From Ipomoea triloba (taxonomy: Eukaryota; Streptophyta; Magnoliopsida; Solanales; Convolvulaceae), in assembly GCF_003576645.1 (NCBI RefSeq), contig NC_044917.1, positions 11,272,958 to 11,336,957 on the forward strand: a stretch of 64,000 nt of DNA, given 5' to 3'. A program made the position numbers and the translations under genes. The notes under the pieces are model-generated. The model searched no databases. It saw nothing but the letters and a program-made list of their open reading frames with translations, and was not told where the DNA came from. The stretch's first letter is position 1; every line of letters starts with the position of its first letter. This document shows positions 1-11,407 of this stretch, one piece after another.

Positions 1-615
1 TGTAATTTTAGTATATTAAAAATATACATTAAGAAAAAAGAAAATTTTGCCACTAGAACCAATTTGGGTTGGATTGTTATTAGAGTTTGTTGGGCCATTT
101 TGGATTGTCTTCGGAGCTGCTTAAAACCTACGATTCCAGCCCATTTTCAGCCCGCCCCGAGTCAATAATTTGATCGTTCTCTCCCACAAATCCAGACGGA
201 AGTTCTACTCCAGTGGTCGGACACCGTTGATCGACGAAGCCGTGCCGGATCTAGATCCAGTAAACCTCTCTACGCCTCCGTTTGCCGGAATTAAGGTCTC
301 TCCTTCTCTCTATTGAACTGACCTGTTATTGTGTACAGGTCGTTGCATAATCAGTTTTTCCAATGAACTTATTTTTTAAAAAAAGTTGTTTCCAATGTAT
401 CATATAATCATCTAGATATGTGTATTTGGTTTTAGAATTTCGCATTATAATTCGAATATCAATTTAAAGAGTTCAATTCATGGCTAGTATTATCAGATCC
501 GATGATTACAGGTCATTGCTTTTCTATTGAATTCGGAATCAGGAGTATAATAGTAGTGATATTAGGATTTTATTTTTTTTTATTGCAGAAAGTAGCTGCA
601 TTAAGTATTGTTGAG
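1..615 (+). promoter_or_regulatory. Upstream region and 5' leader of the V-ATPase subunit e gene
   Basis: No protein is encoded here. The last leader exon is probably 589-615, because a pyrimidine tract ending in tattgcag (to 588) lies just before the start codon. This implies an intron in the 5' untranslated region, with its donor somewhere around 290-340 (several GT candidates, not resolved). The pyrimidine-rich stretch at 280-310 looks like transcribed leader. No clear TATA box could be assigned. Confidence 0.45.
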
Positions 616-1580
616 ATGGGATTTTTGGTGACGACTCTGATTTTTGTGGCTGTCGGAGTTATTGCATCTCTGTGTATCACAATCTGCTGCAACAGAGGGG
701 CTTCCACCAATCTGTAAGATCAATTTGCTTTATATGATCTGCTTGCCATGTACCCTGGCAAAAAAAGAAAGAAAATATCTAGCTTTTCAGATGCTTAAAA
801 TATTATTGTTCTTTATTTGGTTCTCAATGTTAATTATTATAGTGAGCATTGCTTTGTGATTAAAACAATGGTGCAAGATTATAAGTTGTTGGCTGATTTT
901 TATTCTAAATACTGCCCAGCAATTGATAGAGCTGCTTTGTTTATTTTATCATGGTCTGCTGATTAGCTATCTTAGATAAACAACTAGAATGTCCTGGATT
1001 GTTGCTAGTGGAAGTTTGAAGTGGAAATCACCAAATTATATTTGTAAGATTTCTCATGTAAAGAAGGAAATTGATATGGTGTAATTACATTCACCTATCA
1101 ATATCATGATTAATTTCCTGCTGGTACAGTGGTACTGGAGTGTTTGGAATTTATATAGAAACTAGTGCGAAATTTCACATACTTAATAATATCTTAATTA
1201 TTTTAAAGTAGGGTTTGTTATACAAATTATGCAAGCATTGTTTATTTTTGTTAAATCATCTTGTCTTGTTCTTCGGATGATGAATTATGATCAATATTGT
1301 TGTCTTGTTGATGTAGCTAAAATGTTGTTACACGTCAACTTACTTTGTATCTACTATCTAGTAAATATGTCCATGATTGTTGCTAATGGAAGTTTGAAGT
1401 GGAAATTACCAATTATATTTGTAAGATTTAGTATGTAAAGAAAAGTAATTTGGTCTAATTACATTCACTTATCAGTATCATGATTAATGTCCTGATAGAC
1501 TGGAATATTTGAAATTTATATAGAAACTAGCGCAAATTTCATGTTATATCTTAATTATTTTAAAGTAGGGGTTCTATTCC

Positions 1581-1614
<34 letters not shown>

Positions 1615-3539
1615 AAATTTTTATAAATCATCTTCTCTTGTTCTTCAATTATGATCAATATTGTTGAGGTAGTTAAAATGGTGATATAGATCAACTTGCA
1701 TTGCTGCTAGTAAATTTGTTTTGCACTAAAAGTTAAACTTTTGGCTTTATGGGCTAAAACTGTATATTCTCGTGCAGGTTACACTTGACTTTGGTTCTCA
1801 CCGCTACAGTTTGCTGTTGGATGATGTAAGTTTGATCATTAGCAGAGTTATATTGGTTCATTAAGAAAAGATGCATATTTCTCATACTAGATATTTCTTC
1901 TCCTTGTTTTCTACACCTCTTTTTTCTTTTCACTCTCATTTGTTTATGCATTTAGCTCAAAGAATAGTGCTGAATTTGGTTCATTTATATATTTAAGTTT
2001 GTAGCGCATGTTGATTGATACAAGTGCATGCAGGAGTTAAAAATTCCCAGATTGATTACCTAATGTATACACTCATTGATTAGTTGTTGACTTGTTGATG
2101 ATATATTTTTATCTTATATACTTGATATCTGCCTTCAATTTGCAGTGGAGTTGTGTCAAAATTTCCTTTATGTTTTGTTATAATCTAAGATTGGGTCAAT
2201 GCCACTCAACTGGGCTATAATGCACATGGTGACATGGGTCAAACCACACTAAAAGATTGAATCCAATCAATTAGCTAGTCTAACTCATAGCCTTATAAAC
2301 CCATATGTTCTCTCTTATTTTATCAATATGGAACTCTTAACACTCCCCCTCACATGGACAACCGGGCCACATTTTGAATCTAAACGGTTGATCACTTGAA
2401 ATTGGATTGGACGCTCCTTTGAAAGGAAAGCTTTGGATGCCACTAATGCCCCGGGTAGACAACCGAGTCAGGCTATGATACCATCTTATAATCTAAGATT
2501 GAGTCCTCAACTGGGCTATAATGCACATGGGCTAGACCATACTAAAAATTGAATCCAATCAATTAGCTAGTCTAGCCCATAGCCTTATATGATCTCTCTT
2601 ATTTTATCAATGTGGGACTCTTAACATGTTTAGACCATCACTCGTATTATTTCACACTTTTGTGTCTTCAGTCCCTTCTATGATGGCTTATTAATAGTTG
2701 AGTTGTGTGGAATTGTGTTATCACCAACAATTAAACTTTTTCCTGATTTTTTTTGGCCTTTATTGAGAGGGGAGAGACTCAAATAGTTTGTTCACAGACA
2801 ATGGCACTTCTGGCTTTACTGTAAACATGCATCATAGCTATTAGCTTATTTCTTACAAAAGTTTTAAATGTTTAAAATTTGCCTTAGGCAATGTCATACA
2901 ATAGTTGGAAATGATGGTCTGCCAACCAAGTGCATTTTTGTTTTTGTTATTAGCAATACAGATTTGGCATGGTTGTGTAGATTTTCTAGACCACTGGTAG
3001 AGGTTGGCTGCTAATATATTCCTATTGTCTTGGTTTGATAGTCCTCAAAGTTGCTGTGTATTTCTATATTTTGTTTCTTAGTTAGTAATGCTTAAAAGAG
3101 TTTGTGCTTCTCAATTTGAGAATGTGCGGCTACTTCTCTACTTTTATCTGCTTACAGTGGTGTGGGTATTGCCACTTAATTTTTGTATTTTATCTTCACT
3201 TAGCAAGTTGATACAATTGTTTTTTGGACTTCCTTTCATGCAATTTTTCTTTCACTATAACCTGACTGCACTTCTTCCCATCTTTGTGTTGATTCACTGG
3301 CTATCCTTTCTAAAAGAGCAGACATTATCTGAATCAAATTTTCCAACCTTTTCCATTTGTTCTTTGATTGTTGATTGAAGCTCATTTCTTTATCAACTCC
3401 GCATCACAACTCACAAGCAAAAATTACAAAGAACACAAGAAGATGAGCTTGTTTTGTTATTTTCTTTGATAGGTGGGCAATAGTGTATCTGGCGCAGATG
3501 AAGCCACTGATCGTCCCCATTTTAAGCGAAGGGGAGTGA
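616..3539 (+). CDS. VHA-e: V-type proton ATPase subunit e (VHA-e)
   Basis: Small hydrophobic subunit of the membrane Vo sector of the vacuolar/endomembrane proton pump. Three exons, 616-713, 1778-1825 and 3473-3539, join in frame to 70 residues, the usual length for plant VHA-e. The product starts MGFLVTTLIFVAVGVIAS (first membrane span), has a Cys pair and NRG in the loop, a second span around TATVCCWMMWAIVYL, and ends MKPLIVPILSEGE. The start is the first Met of the family, just after a leader splice site. Intron 2 is 1.65 kb and hosts a TRIM element. Odd point: the loop reads SLCITICCNRGAS, whereas the form I recall from Arabidopsis is SLCTRICCNRGPS, so a conserved Arg is replaced. The tail faces the TAF6 gene (convergent). 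Identification is firm; exon borders follow GT-AG and frame. Confidence 0.93.
2171..2631 (-). mobile_element. TRIM retrotransposon (complete, in VHA-e intron 2)
   Basis: Miniature LTR element read on the minus strand. The two LTRs are 2484-2626 and 2176-2342; both begin TGTTAAGAG and end near TTATAA. The 5' primer-binding site (TGGTATCA, complementary to initiator tRNA-Met) lies at 2476-2483 next to the first LTR. The internal part is only about 140 bp and has no coding capacity. The 5-bp target duplication tgttt occurs at 2171-2175 and 2627-2631. The LTRs differ by several substitutions and small indels, so the insertion is not recent. Same family as the element at 5391-5777. Confidence 0.85.
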
Positions 3540-4726
3540 AGCGCTCGCTATTCATCGAGGATGCATAGTTCAGTCCTTCTCTGAGGCCACAACGTGCATT
3601 GTGTGTAGAGTTATAAAATGGATAAACAAGTACTTGAGACTTGAGAGCATGTGCATCTATTTATATTATTGTGTGTATGTTCTTTTTGCGTAACTGTCAT
3701 GGGTACAAACTGTCAGCTTCGTTTGTATATTGTTTATTATTAGCAGAGTAGAAATTAATCTCTGGGACTTTCCTCAATTTTGTACAATGCTCTGAGTTTT
3801 TGGCTATACATGAATAATGAAGGTGTTTTATCTTCAAGCTGAACATTTCATGTGTTTTAAATGTTGTGCCTTCACCAGTATAGTATAGCTTACTTGAGGC
3901 AAAGCATTAAATACTAAGCCAACAACAACAAAATCACTTGTTAATACTAAACCAAATTTATATCCATATCCTTATCAGTTCAACATATAACATATCTCAA
4001 GTACTAGATTTCTAAAAATCTAGTTCACTTTGCCTAATTTATCAGACGATTGAGAAGATTATTGGTAATTTCAGTGAAGCATTTACATAATTCAAGATCT
4101 CACAAGAATTTACAAGGTAAGATCTCTTCTAGAATACAAAAAATTGAGTGATTCATAAAGTTAAGTTTGCACTTGATGTGATAAGCAACTCGTGCATCAA
4201 TTCACAATATTAGTGTTATGAGCACAAAAATATTGTTCCGTATTTGTTACTAAATATTTTACACTAAATTTTGTACTATCTAATATGATTATAACATTCA
4301 TTATCAACATTATATTTGTTAGCTACCATTGAAGTATCCATTGATTAACTTAGTTATATGTGGAGTTTGGTGCAAACTAGGCTTCAAGTTTCAGTGAAGC
4401 TGTGATCCAAAATATGCACAAGTCAATTTACACTAACAAGATAATGAAATGTACACAAGGATTGCTTCAAATCAACATTATGTTTATTCTTTGATTGCAC
4501 TTGGCAGAAAAATGGAGGTTTTATAAAGAATAATATTAAGAATGGGTATACATGAGAATATGCCACATGAAAAAAATTTAAAAAATACAATAAAAAAAAA
4601 AACAAAACAAAACTTTAAAATCCAATCTATTTCTGTTCCAACCTCATAAATAGCATCTTCAGGTGCAGGCAAGAATCAAAGCAAGACTGACAATCTTAGG
4701 GCATCCCGACGGCCACTGTTTAAAGA
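3540..4726. other. 3' regions of VHA-e and TAF6 (convergent genes), AT-rich spacer
   Basis: VHA-e 3' untranslated sequence probably runs to about 3830, where aataatgaa could act as a poly(A) signal. The TAF6 3' untranslated sequence enters from the right; an A-rich stretch lies at 4570-4620. Nothing coding is supported between them. Confidence 0.5.
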
Positions 4727-7700
4727 TCACAGGAAGACCAACAACTCAGGTGCAGGTACAAAGGACAGCATACTTTCGCCATAGTATTCAAATAGGAAAG
4801 GTAGCAAATGCGCAGCATCTATATCTTGCTTCCAGGCCTGATTAAGACCAGCTTGTGATTTAGGGGCTTGTGCGCCACTCATCTCCTTTCTGCTGCTGAT
4901 TCTTTGCGAATTCTCACTTGACAAAGCTTGTGGCGTTGATGCGAAACCTCCATCAGTAGCCCCTAGATTTGTAGGGTATCCACTAGTAGCTCCTTGCATC
5001 CCTCCAGGCAATGAGTTTGATGGCACAGCACCAGCTGCCCCGTCTGTCACCAGTTTCTTTTGTGGGGGTTGTTGTTGTTGTATCATGTTGTCCATGCTAA
5101 TTTTTCGTTTATCTTGCAAAAATTAAGAAACCACAGTCAGCATGTCCAAGCATTTCACAAGGAGAACATTGTTGTTTATCTTGACTACAGCCACTTACAA
5201 GAAGTCGGGAAGTTTTCCAATTCTAAAACCCATCAGAGACATTCTGAAGTGGTATGGCTCATTAACATGAATCACTCATTTAACAGGTAGTATTTCTCAA
5301 GGATCCACATTAGGCCATTAGCAAATTGTGTTAAATTCTAGTCCCATGATCCCTTTTTAGCCATAATAGCATGTAACAAGTAAATGCATATGTTAAGGAT
5401 CCCACATTGAAAAAATATAAGAGAGAATATATGAGTTTATAAGGTCATGGGTTAGACTAGCTAATTGATTGGATTCAATCTTTTAGTGTGGTTTGACCCA
5501 TGTGCATTATAGCCGAGTTGAGTGACCTTGGCCCAATCTTATATTATAACATGGTATCAGTGATCTACTTTGTATCACTCGGTTGTCTACTTGAGAAGGA
5601 GTGTTAAGAGTCCCACATTATTATTAAAATAAAATAAATAAATAAATAATAAATAAATAAATAAAAGAATATATGGGTTTATAAGGTAATTGATTGGATT
5701 CAGTCTTTTTAGTGTGGTTTGACCCATGAGCATTATAGCCCAGTTGAGTGATCTTCACCCAATCTTAGGTTATAAGAGCATACGTACTTGATGATACTGA
5801 AGTCAGGACTTTCCTCTTGGACTTCAAAGCAGCATATGCTGGTGGAGATAACAGTGTTGGAAGTGTCTTTAGCTGATCGTAGATGCATAAGCCAGCTGCA
5901 CACTGTAATGACCATGGAATAACTACTAAGGTTGTATAGAACCATTTTTCCATGAACGAGTTGCTAAGGGAAGCATTCTTTCAGAAAGGCTTAAACACCA
6001 AACATAAAACTCATTAAACAAAGAAAACACACCATTAAGGCACCATACACTCGCCATGCTTCATGCCTCTTCATCTCATTCTTTTGCTTGTCTAGTTGCA
6101 TTTCGGGCTCCAGCAATCGCATGTAAGTCTCAAGATTGGGCAGCAAAAGCAGGCTAACCTATACAAAAACAACGGCACATCACCATTTGGCAATTGTTGT
6201 GGCATCTTCGAATTATAGCACGGGGAAGCTATAAAGATAAAAGATGGGAAGATAAAATGGAAAGAACAAGAAGTTACCACACTAGGTCCAATTGCTGCTA
6301 GCCCTTGTATTGCACCATAATGTTGAGGCAGTGCCTTTGTTGGATCCAGAAAAGCATGCAACAAAGTCCTTGTAACACGTGGTTGGAGATTGTGGTAGAC
6401 ATTACCGTACCTGCAAAGCTAAAACAATCAGGATGTAGAAAGCTTCGAGTTATTGTGTGATTCCACAGCACTCTCATAAATTTTAGTTGACACCTAATTC
6501 ATAACCATATAGAGTTCCATGTTTCTCCTTTGTCCTCAATCAAACACTCTAGAGAGAGAGAGAGAACAAAGATCCTCACCTCTTACATACCAGGGCAACC
6601 AACTTGGCAGCAAAGTCTCTAAGCTCCCAGTGGCTATCCAAAACTTTATTCCCCAATCTCTTTGCTACAAGACATGTCATTACAGATGGCATCAACTGGT
6701 GCAGCTGAAAACACCGGGAAAAAAAAAAACATTAAGGAAAATAAGAAAATCATCAGCTGAAACCAATGTTATTTCTATGTGCCCTACAAGAAGATGAAGT
6801 TCCAAAGACAGCTCCTGTTTCTGTGATATTTCTGTTTTTTCCAAGAAAGTGTACAGAACTAAACATGTAAACACCTTATGATTGATCTTATTTGCTATCT
6901 TTTTGTAAAGCAGTTAACAGTGCATCCAAGATTGCACTTCTTGACAAATGCATTTAGGTACACAATATTTAATTCACAAATTGAAAAGAAATAACCTACT
7001 CCTATTAGGTGGTATTCCTAGAATGGACTTACATATGGTTCAATGTGTATGTGAGAATTCTGAAGCAGGCTCCAAACAAGCCGCATCAAAGAACATAGAA
7101 GAGGAAAGTTATTCAAGTTCCTTGAGACCTGATAATATAATAGAAGCTCATTAGCCAGCCACACTACCATAGCAATTGTGCTTAATTTCCAGCATATTAT
7201 AATCACCTCATCTGAAATGAAGTATGTGAAGTAAGGAACTAAGGGATGGAGTCCACAATCTGTTGCCAAACTAACTATTGCTTCTTTGAAAAGCACAGAG
7301 TTCGACTTATTCACCACCAGATCTGTAATTTTGTCATAGTATAGCTGCATGACAAAAAGAAACCTTATGACTAAATATTTTATGATTAGCAGCAAAAAGG
7401 ATGCTAATAAGTAGCTAGTGTCTATGGTACCTGAAGCTCACGGGACAGGACATGCTTTACAGGTAATTTGAGGTCAATTGGACCTCCATCATCTTTACAC
7501 TCGGTCTTTTTGTTATCTGAAGGTGCTACAAGAGCTGTTGGAATATAGATATTAGTACCAACAAATAAACCAGTTCAAAGCGGAGCAAATTATGTGCAAT
7601 ACTTTCACCAACCTTCAAGAGGAGGATTTTCAGGAATAGCAGGCTGCACTCCTTCTATAGCTAACCAATGAGCAGTAAGAACAGTATCTAAAGGAGCTTT

Positions 7701-8519
7701 CGGTAGTGGAGCTTCGATCACCTAAAAGAAACATGAACATAAATAGAACACTCGAATAAAAAGAAGACCTATATTAGTATAAAAAACACTATTAGACCCA
7801 AGTAGAGAAGTCCAGAGAAAAAAGTTCCCTACATCCTTAAAATCTAAATCCTTTTCTTCAATGTAGAACAAATCCTTATGCCCGGCAGCTCTGCTGAACC
7901 GCAAAGGATCTCCAGAGGCGAATCCATATACCGGCTAGATCATTAAACATGAACCAATTAGAACTTCATCAGGAAATATTGCATACTAAGCACAAAGACA
8001 AAATTTTGAAATCTTGCAAACTAAACATAGAGAAAGAACCACTTTTCCAGTTACAATAAAGGTCTAGAATTGATAGATTGACTAGTAAAGATCAATAGGG
8101 GTACCTCAACATTCCGTATGCTAAGTGCTGCATCGACATCCTCGGCAGTTAACGTTGTCCTCTTCGAATGGCGCATGCATTTTATGGACTCCTGAATTTC
8201 CCAACAAAAGAAAGGGCAAAACTTTTCACAACAAATAAACTCCATTAAAGAAACAATTATATGAATTTTAAGATAAACTTCCCCTAATTTTTTATTTTTG
8301 AAATTACTCTGCCTGTATATGATCATGAAATTACCCTAATTCAGCTACATTTTTAATAGGGTCTTTCTTTTTTTCAATAAATAGTGGGGGGACCTGCATT
8401 ATTTCTCGGAGACGGTATTCGACATCGGTGGCTAGGGCCGGTAAGACTTCCGGCAACAAATTGCTGATTCCGATGCTCTGAGCTATCACTTCTATTGTCT
8501 CTCCCGGAACTACACTCAT
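4727..8519 (-). CDS. TAF6: Transcription initiation factor TFIID subunit 6 (TAF6)
   Basis: Subunit of the TFIID and SAGA-type complexes; its histone fold pairs with TAF9. Twelve exons on the minus strand keep frame throughout: 8519-8394, 8191-8105, 7934-7833, 7721-7613, 7534-7431, 7344-7207, 7128-7033, 6704-6591, 6418-6278, 6158-6033, 5902-5788, 5112-4727, giving 547 residues, close to Arabidopsis TAF6. The histone fold occupies residues 1-70 (start [18 protein letters not shown]; helix [20 protein letters not shown]). The TAF6 C-terminal HEAT region follows from about residue 200 ([36 protein letters not shown]). A Q/P-rich linker and a conserved end, [11 protein letters not shown], close the protein. 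The exon 11 donor (gtacgtatgc) lies directly against a TRIM insertion. The start of exon 9 is the least certain border: tttag before CTTTGCAGG was chosen because it restores the family's CxxYGN motif. Confidence 0.93.
5386..5782 (+). mobile_element. TRIM retrotransposon (complete, in TAF6 intron 11)
   Basis: Two LTRs, 5391-5551 and 5602-5777, both starting TGTTAAG and sharing a core at TTGATTGGATTCA. The first ends ttataaca, the second ttataaga. The primer site tggtatcag (5552-5560) follows LTR 1 directly, and a purine-rich gagaagga precedes LTR 2. The internal part is just 50 bp. The 5-bp target duplication gcata occurs at 5386-5390 and 5778-5782. LTR 2 carries an A/T tetranucleotide run (aaata repeats, 5630-5665). 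The element has no coding capacity and needs enzymes from other elements. Confidence 0.88.
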
Positions 8520-9109
8520 CTTTTTAACCTTGGGTTAATAGTGAGGAAAAATCAACGACGTTTTCGCGTTCCCTTTTGTAACGATTTCCAGCTGAGCGAG
8601 AGAGAAGAGTTGGAGCTTCAGAGCTCAGAAAAAATACATACTTCCATTGATTTGCTCTGATCTCCTCCACTACTTCTTCATATATAGCATCGTCAGAGGT
8701 GGAAATAGGCCAAGCCTTGGACTGTTATAAAAATCTAACTATCTAAGGTTTAAACGTAGGTTTGATATTTTCGTATTCGATTCGGTTTTTTTTTTTTTTT
8801 TTCTTAAATTAAATGAAACCATTCATTTTAATATTGTAACTTTTTATCTTAAAGGGAGGGATAATCAGGGGAAAGACACTAGGTTATCTCTCTCGCCCGG
8901 TAAGCACGTGTGACATGCACCAAGTTAGTGAAATAGACCTCATCACTTGGGGAAGGGCAGGTACTAAGAATTTTTCACTCGTTTTGTTGATAAGCGCCCA
9001 TCAATTTAATTTGATTTTTGTCTGTTTGAAAATGATTGGTTTTGGTTCGGTTTGAGAGTCCTCTCCTTAATATTTCTAGGGTAAATAATTATTTATTTAT
9101 TTTTACTAA

Positions 9110-9450
9110 TAATTTAAATTTTAAATTTCTAAAATCTCATATCCAAAATTTAAACATTACATAACATAATAGTAAATTCAAACACCCTACCAAATATCAT
9201 ATAATTCAATTTCAAAGTCTAAATATTGCATAATAAAATAGCATTCCAAACACACTACCAAACATCATATAGTCCAAATAATACATAGTCTAAACTCCAA
9301 ATTCAAAGTCTAAACATTACATATATTATTGCATAACAAATAGCAAATCCAAACGCCACATGGTCAAAATCCAAAGTCTTAATATGACATAACAATATAG
9401 CAATCCAAACACACTATCAAAAGTATCAAACATCACGCAATGTCTTGTTC
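9110..9450. repeat. Degenerate tandem AT-rich repeats
   Basis: Variants of the phrases aaagtctaaa, cataacaaaatagca and ccaaacacactaccaaacatc recur about every 70-120 bases (near 9215, 9308 and 9376). Copies are diverged. This looks like an old satellite-like array or transposon subterminal repeats. Confidence 0.4.
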
Positions 9451-9549
9451 ATCATTCATCACATATTAATATAATGGCATTGTCATGTTGATTTGTAGAT
9501 CTCAATACTATTCATTGGTCAAAGCAATGATAAAAAGTACTTGATATAT

Positions 9550-9803
9550 CTAATTTTGTCTGTCATGTTTACTATTCATTGGTCAAACCAATTCTTTTTT
9601 TATTGTTTATTTTCTATAATAATTGTTAATTATTTTTAAATTTAATTTTTTGGCGATCACTAATACTTTTAATGTAGTTTCTAAGTATATAAAATTTAGA
9701 TACTAATATTAAAGTTAATATTATGAAAATTTGAGTTAAAAATAATTGTAGTCATACCTCGTTAACTGAACCAGGCAAACAAATATGACAGATGGAGTAA
9801 TAA
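9550..9803. mobile_element. Stowaway-type MITE remnant
   Basis: Shares the central sequence (attggtcaaaccaatt, gtagtttctaa, attaaagttaatatt) and the right end (gacagatggagtaat) with the better preserved copy at 23587-23821. The left terminal repeat is degraded. Confidence 0.55.
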
Positions 9804-10164
9804 ATAATAGAATCATAAGCTATATGTTTGTACTTGACTTTTTGTGTTTTAACAAGTTGCGAAAGTAGAGCAGGATCATCGGATGACTTTAAAATTTAAA
9901 ATGAAGTATGCGGATCTGTATGTAATATGTATATTGATACGGATAGTAGAATCGGATTTTACTAGGAGTTCTTATTTTAAATTGTTACAATTAATATGAA
10001 CTTAACGTTTTTTTTTTGTTTGACGCCATTAACTCTTCCTCAACTAGGTTTAGGTAGAATATCATAGCAAGTACAAGTATTAGTAGCATAACAAAATATA
10101 AAAATATTATATTTGTCCTCAAAATATTACATTTTATTTTATAAGTAAAATACTTTATTTATGA

Positions 10165-10312
10165 TTAATACTCTCTCTGTCCAATTTTACATGTCATACT
10201 TATTATTCATTGGTCAATACAGATACAAACTCTTTATTATTTGTATATCTCTACTAACATTTTCTTATAATTTTTAAATTTATTTTATTGTGTTAAATAG
10301 TACTTTTAATGT
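10165..10312. mobile_element. Truncated Stowaway-type MITE (left half)
   Basis: Begins with a ctctctctgtccaatttta terminal motif and continues like the copy at 23587, but breaks off where the SINE-like unit at about 10313 begins. A right terminus is not visible. Confidence 0.45.
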
Positions 10313-10430
10313 CAACGGCCTTGTGGTATAGTGGTACCCGGTGTCTCGGTTTACACTCCCACAGATGATGGGAGTGGGTTTGAGTCTCAGTAGAGGCAAT
10401 TGTTGTCAGTAGTATTCAACACATAAAACA
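10313..10430 (+). mobile_element. tRNA-derived SINE-like unit
   Basis: Contains a Pol III A-box-like tggtatagtggtacc and a B-box-like gggtttgagtctc about 55 bases downstream, the layout of a tRNA-derived SINE head. Resembles the unit at 45825-45974 in its arrangement (cttgtggt, gggagtg, gtctcagt). No clear target duplication was found. Confidence 0.45.
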
Positions 10431-11407
10431 CTTTTTAAGTATGAGTATTACATTTTAAACGGTTTCACAAGTGTGACCTATAATTTTGTTATTGTATTAT
10501 TGGTTATATTTTATTTGTCTTTAAAAAAAATAAAAATTAGTGTATGATTTATTTAAAATCTTTTATTTATGTAACATAGGCAACATAAACTAAGAGAATG
10601 TTTGTTTCACTGGAAAATATTTTTCATGAAAAATGTTTTTCTAAAAGTGGAAGACAATTTTGGGTTATGTTGGTTGGTTAGATGAAAAACATTTTATATT
10701 GAGTTCCTAAAAATTAAAGAAAACAAAGTACGAGAAAAACGATGATATTTTGTTTTCAGCATGATTTGGGAAGAAAATATAACATGGATAAACTATTATA
10801 CTCTTATAAAATTTATTAATTGTGTAACTATATAATAATTTATTATCATGATTATTATTAAGGGCATATTGACTTTTATATTTGTAATTCTTTACTATTT
10901 TAAATAATAAAATTCATATTTTCACCCATTAAATAATGATTTTTTTTTTTTTTGAAATTTATTTCTCATGAAATTTCAATTTCATTTTTTTTAATAATAT
11001 TGTTCAACGAATCAAATAGGGTGAAACTAAACTTAAATTGAGTTAAACTACAACGTCTACAAGTTAACAACTAACGAGGGAGGGAAACAACAACGAGTTA
11101 ACTACAACCACCAAATTGAACAAGGGAGGGAAAACTGCAAATAAAACAAGGAGTTGGGGGGAAAAATGAAAATAGATCAAAATTTAAGCGGCGACAGCGC
11201 GAATCGCGAAAACCCTCCCGTCCAAACTGCTCCGCGAGAGAGACCGAGTGGGCCGGAAACCGGAGCTCGCTCACGGCTCACCGCCCGCCGCGCACCTGCG
11301 GAGCTCTGTTCCATTCCAGCAGGCAGCAAATTCTCGCCGCCGAGCGAGTCAGAACTGTCAGTCTAGGGAGCGAAAGTTGAAACGAAGGAGCACCGAAGAA
11401 GACGAAG

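Larger units (their letters stand above)
8520..11407. other. Divergent intergenic region between TAF6 and PPX
   Basis: TAF6 reads left and PPX reads right, so both promoters lie here. Close to PPX (11180-11400) the DNA becomes GC-rich, probably promoter and 5' leader. The rest is AT-rich and holds degenerate short repeats, Stowaway remnants and a SINE-like unit listed separately. No gene is seen. Confidence 0.55.

Noticed and set aside
3088..3378. 96-codon frame in VHA-e intron 2
   Set aside because: Hydrophobic, AT-driven open frame inside an intron, with no homology I recognise.
5391..5777. TRIM elements as Cassandra (5S-containing) elements
   Set aside because: The LTRs show no 5S rRNA-like promoter block; only the general TRIM layout is present.
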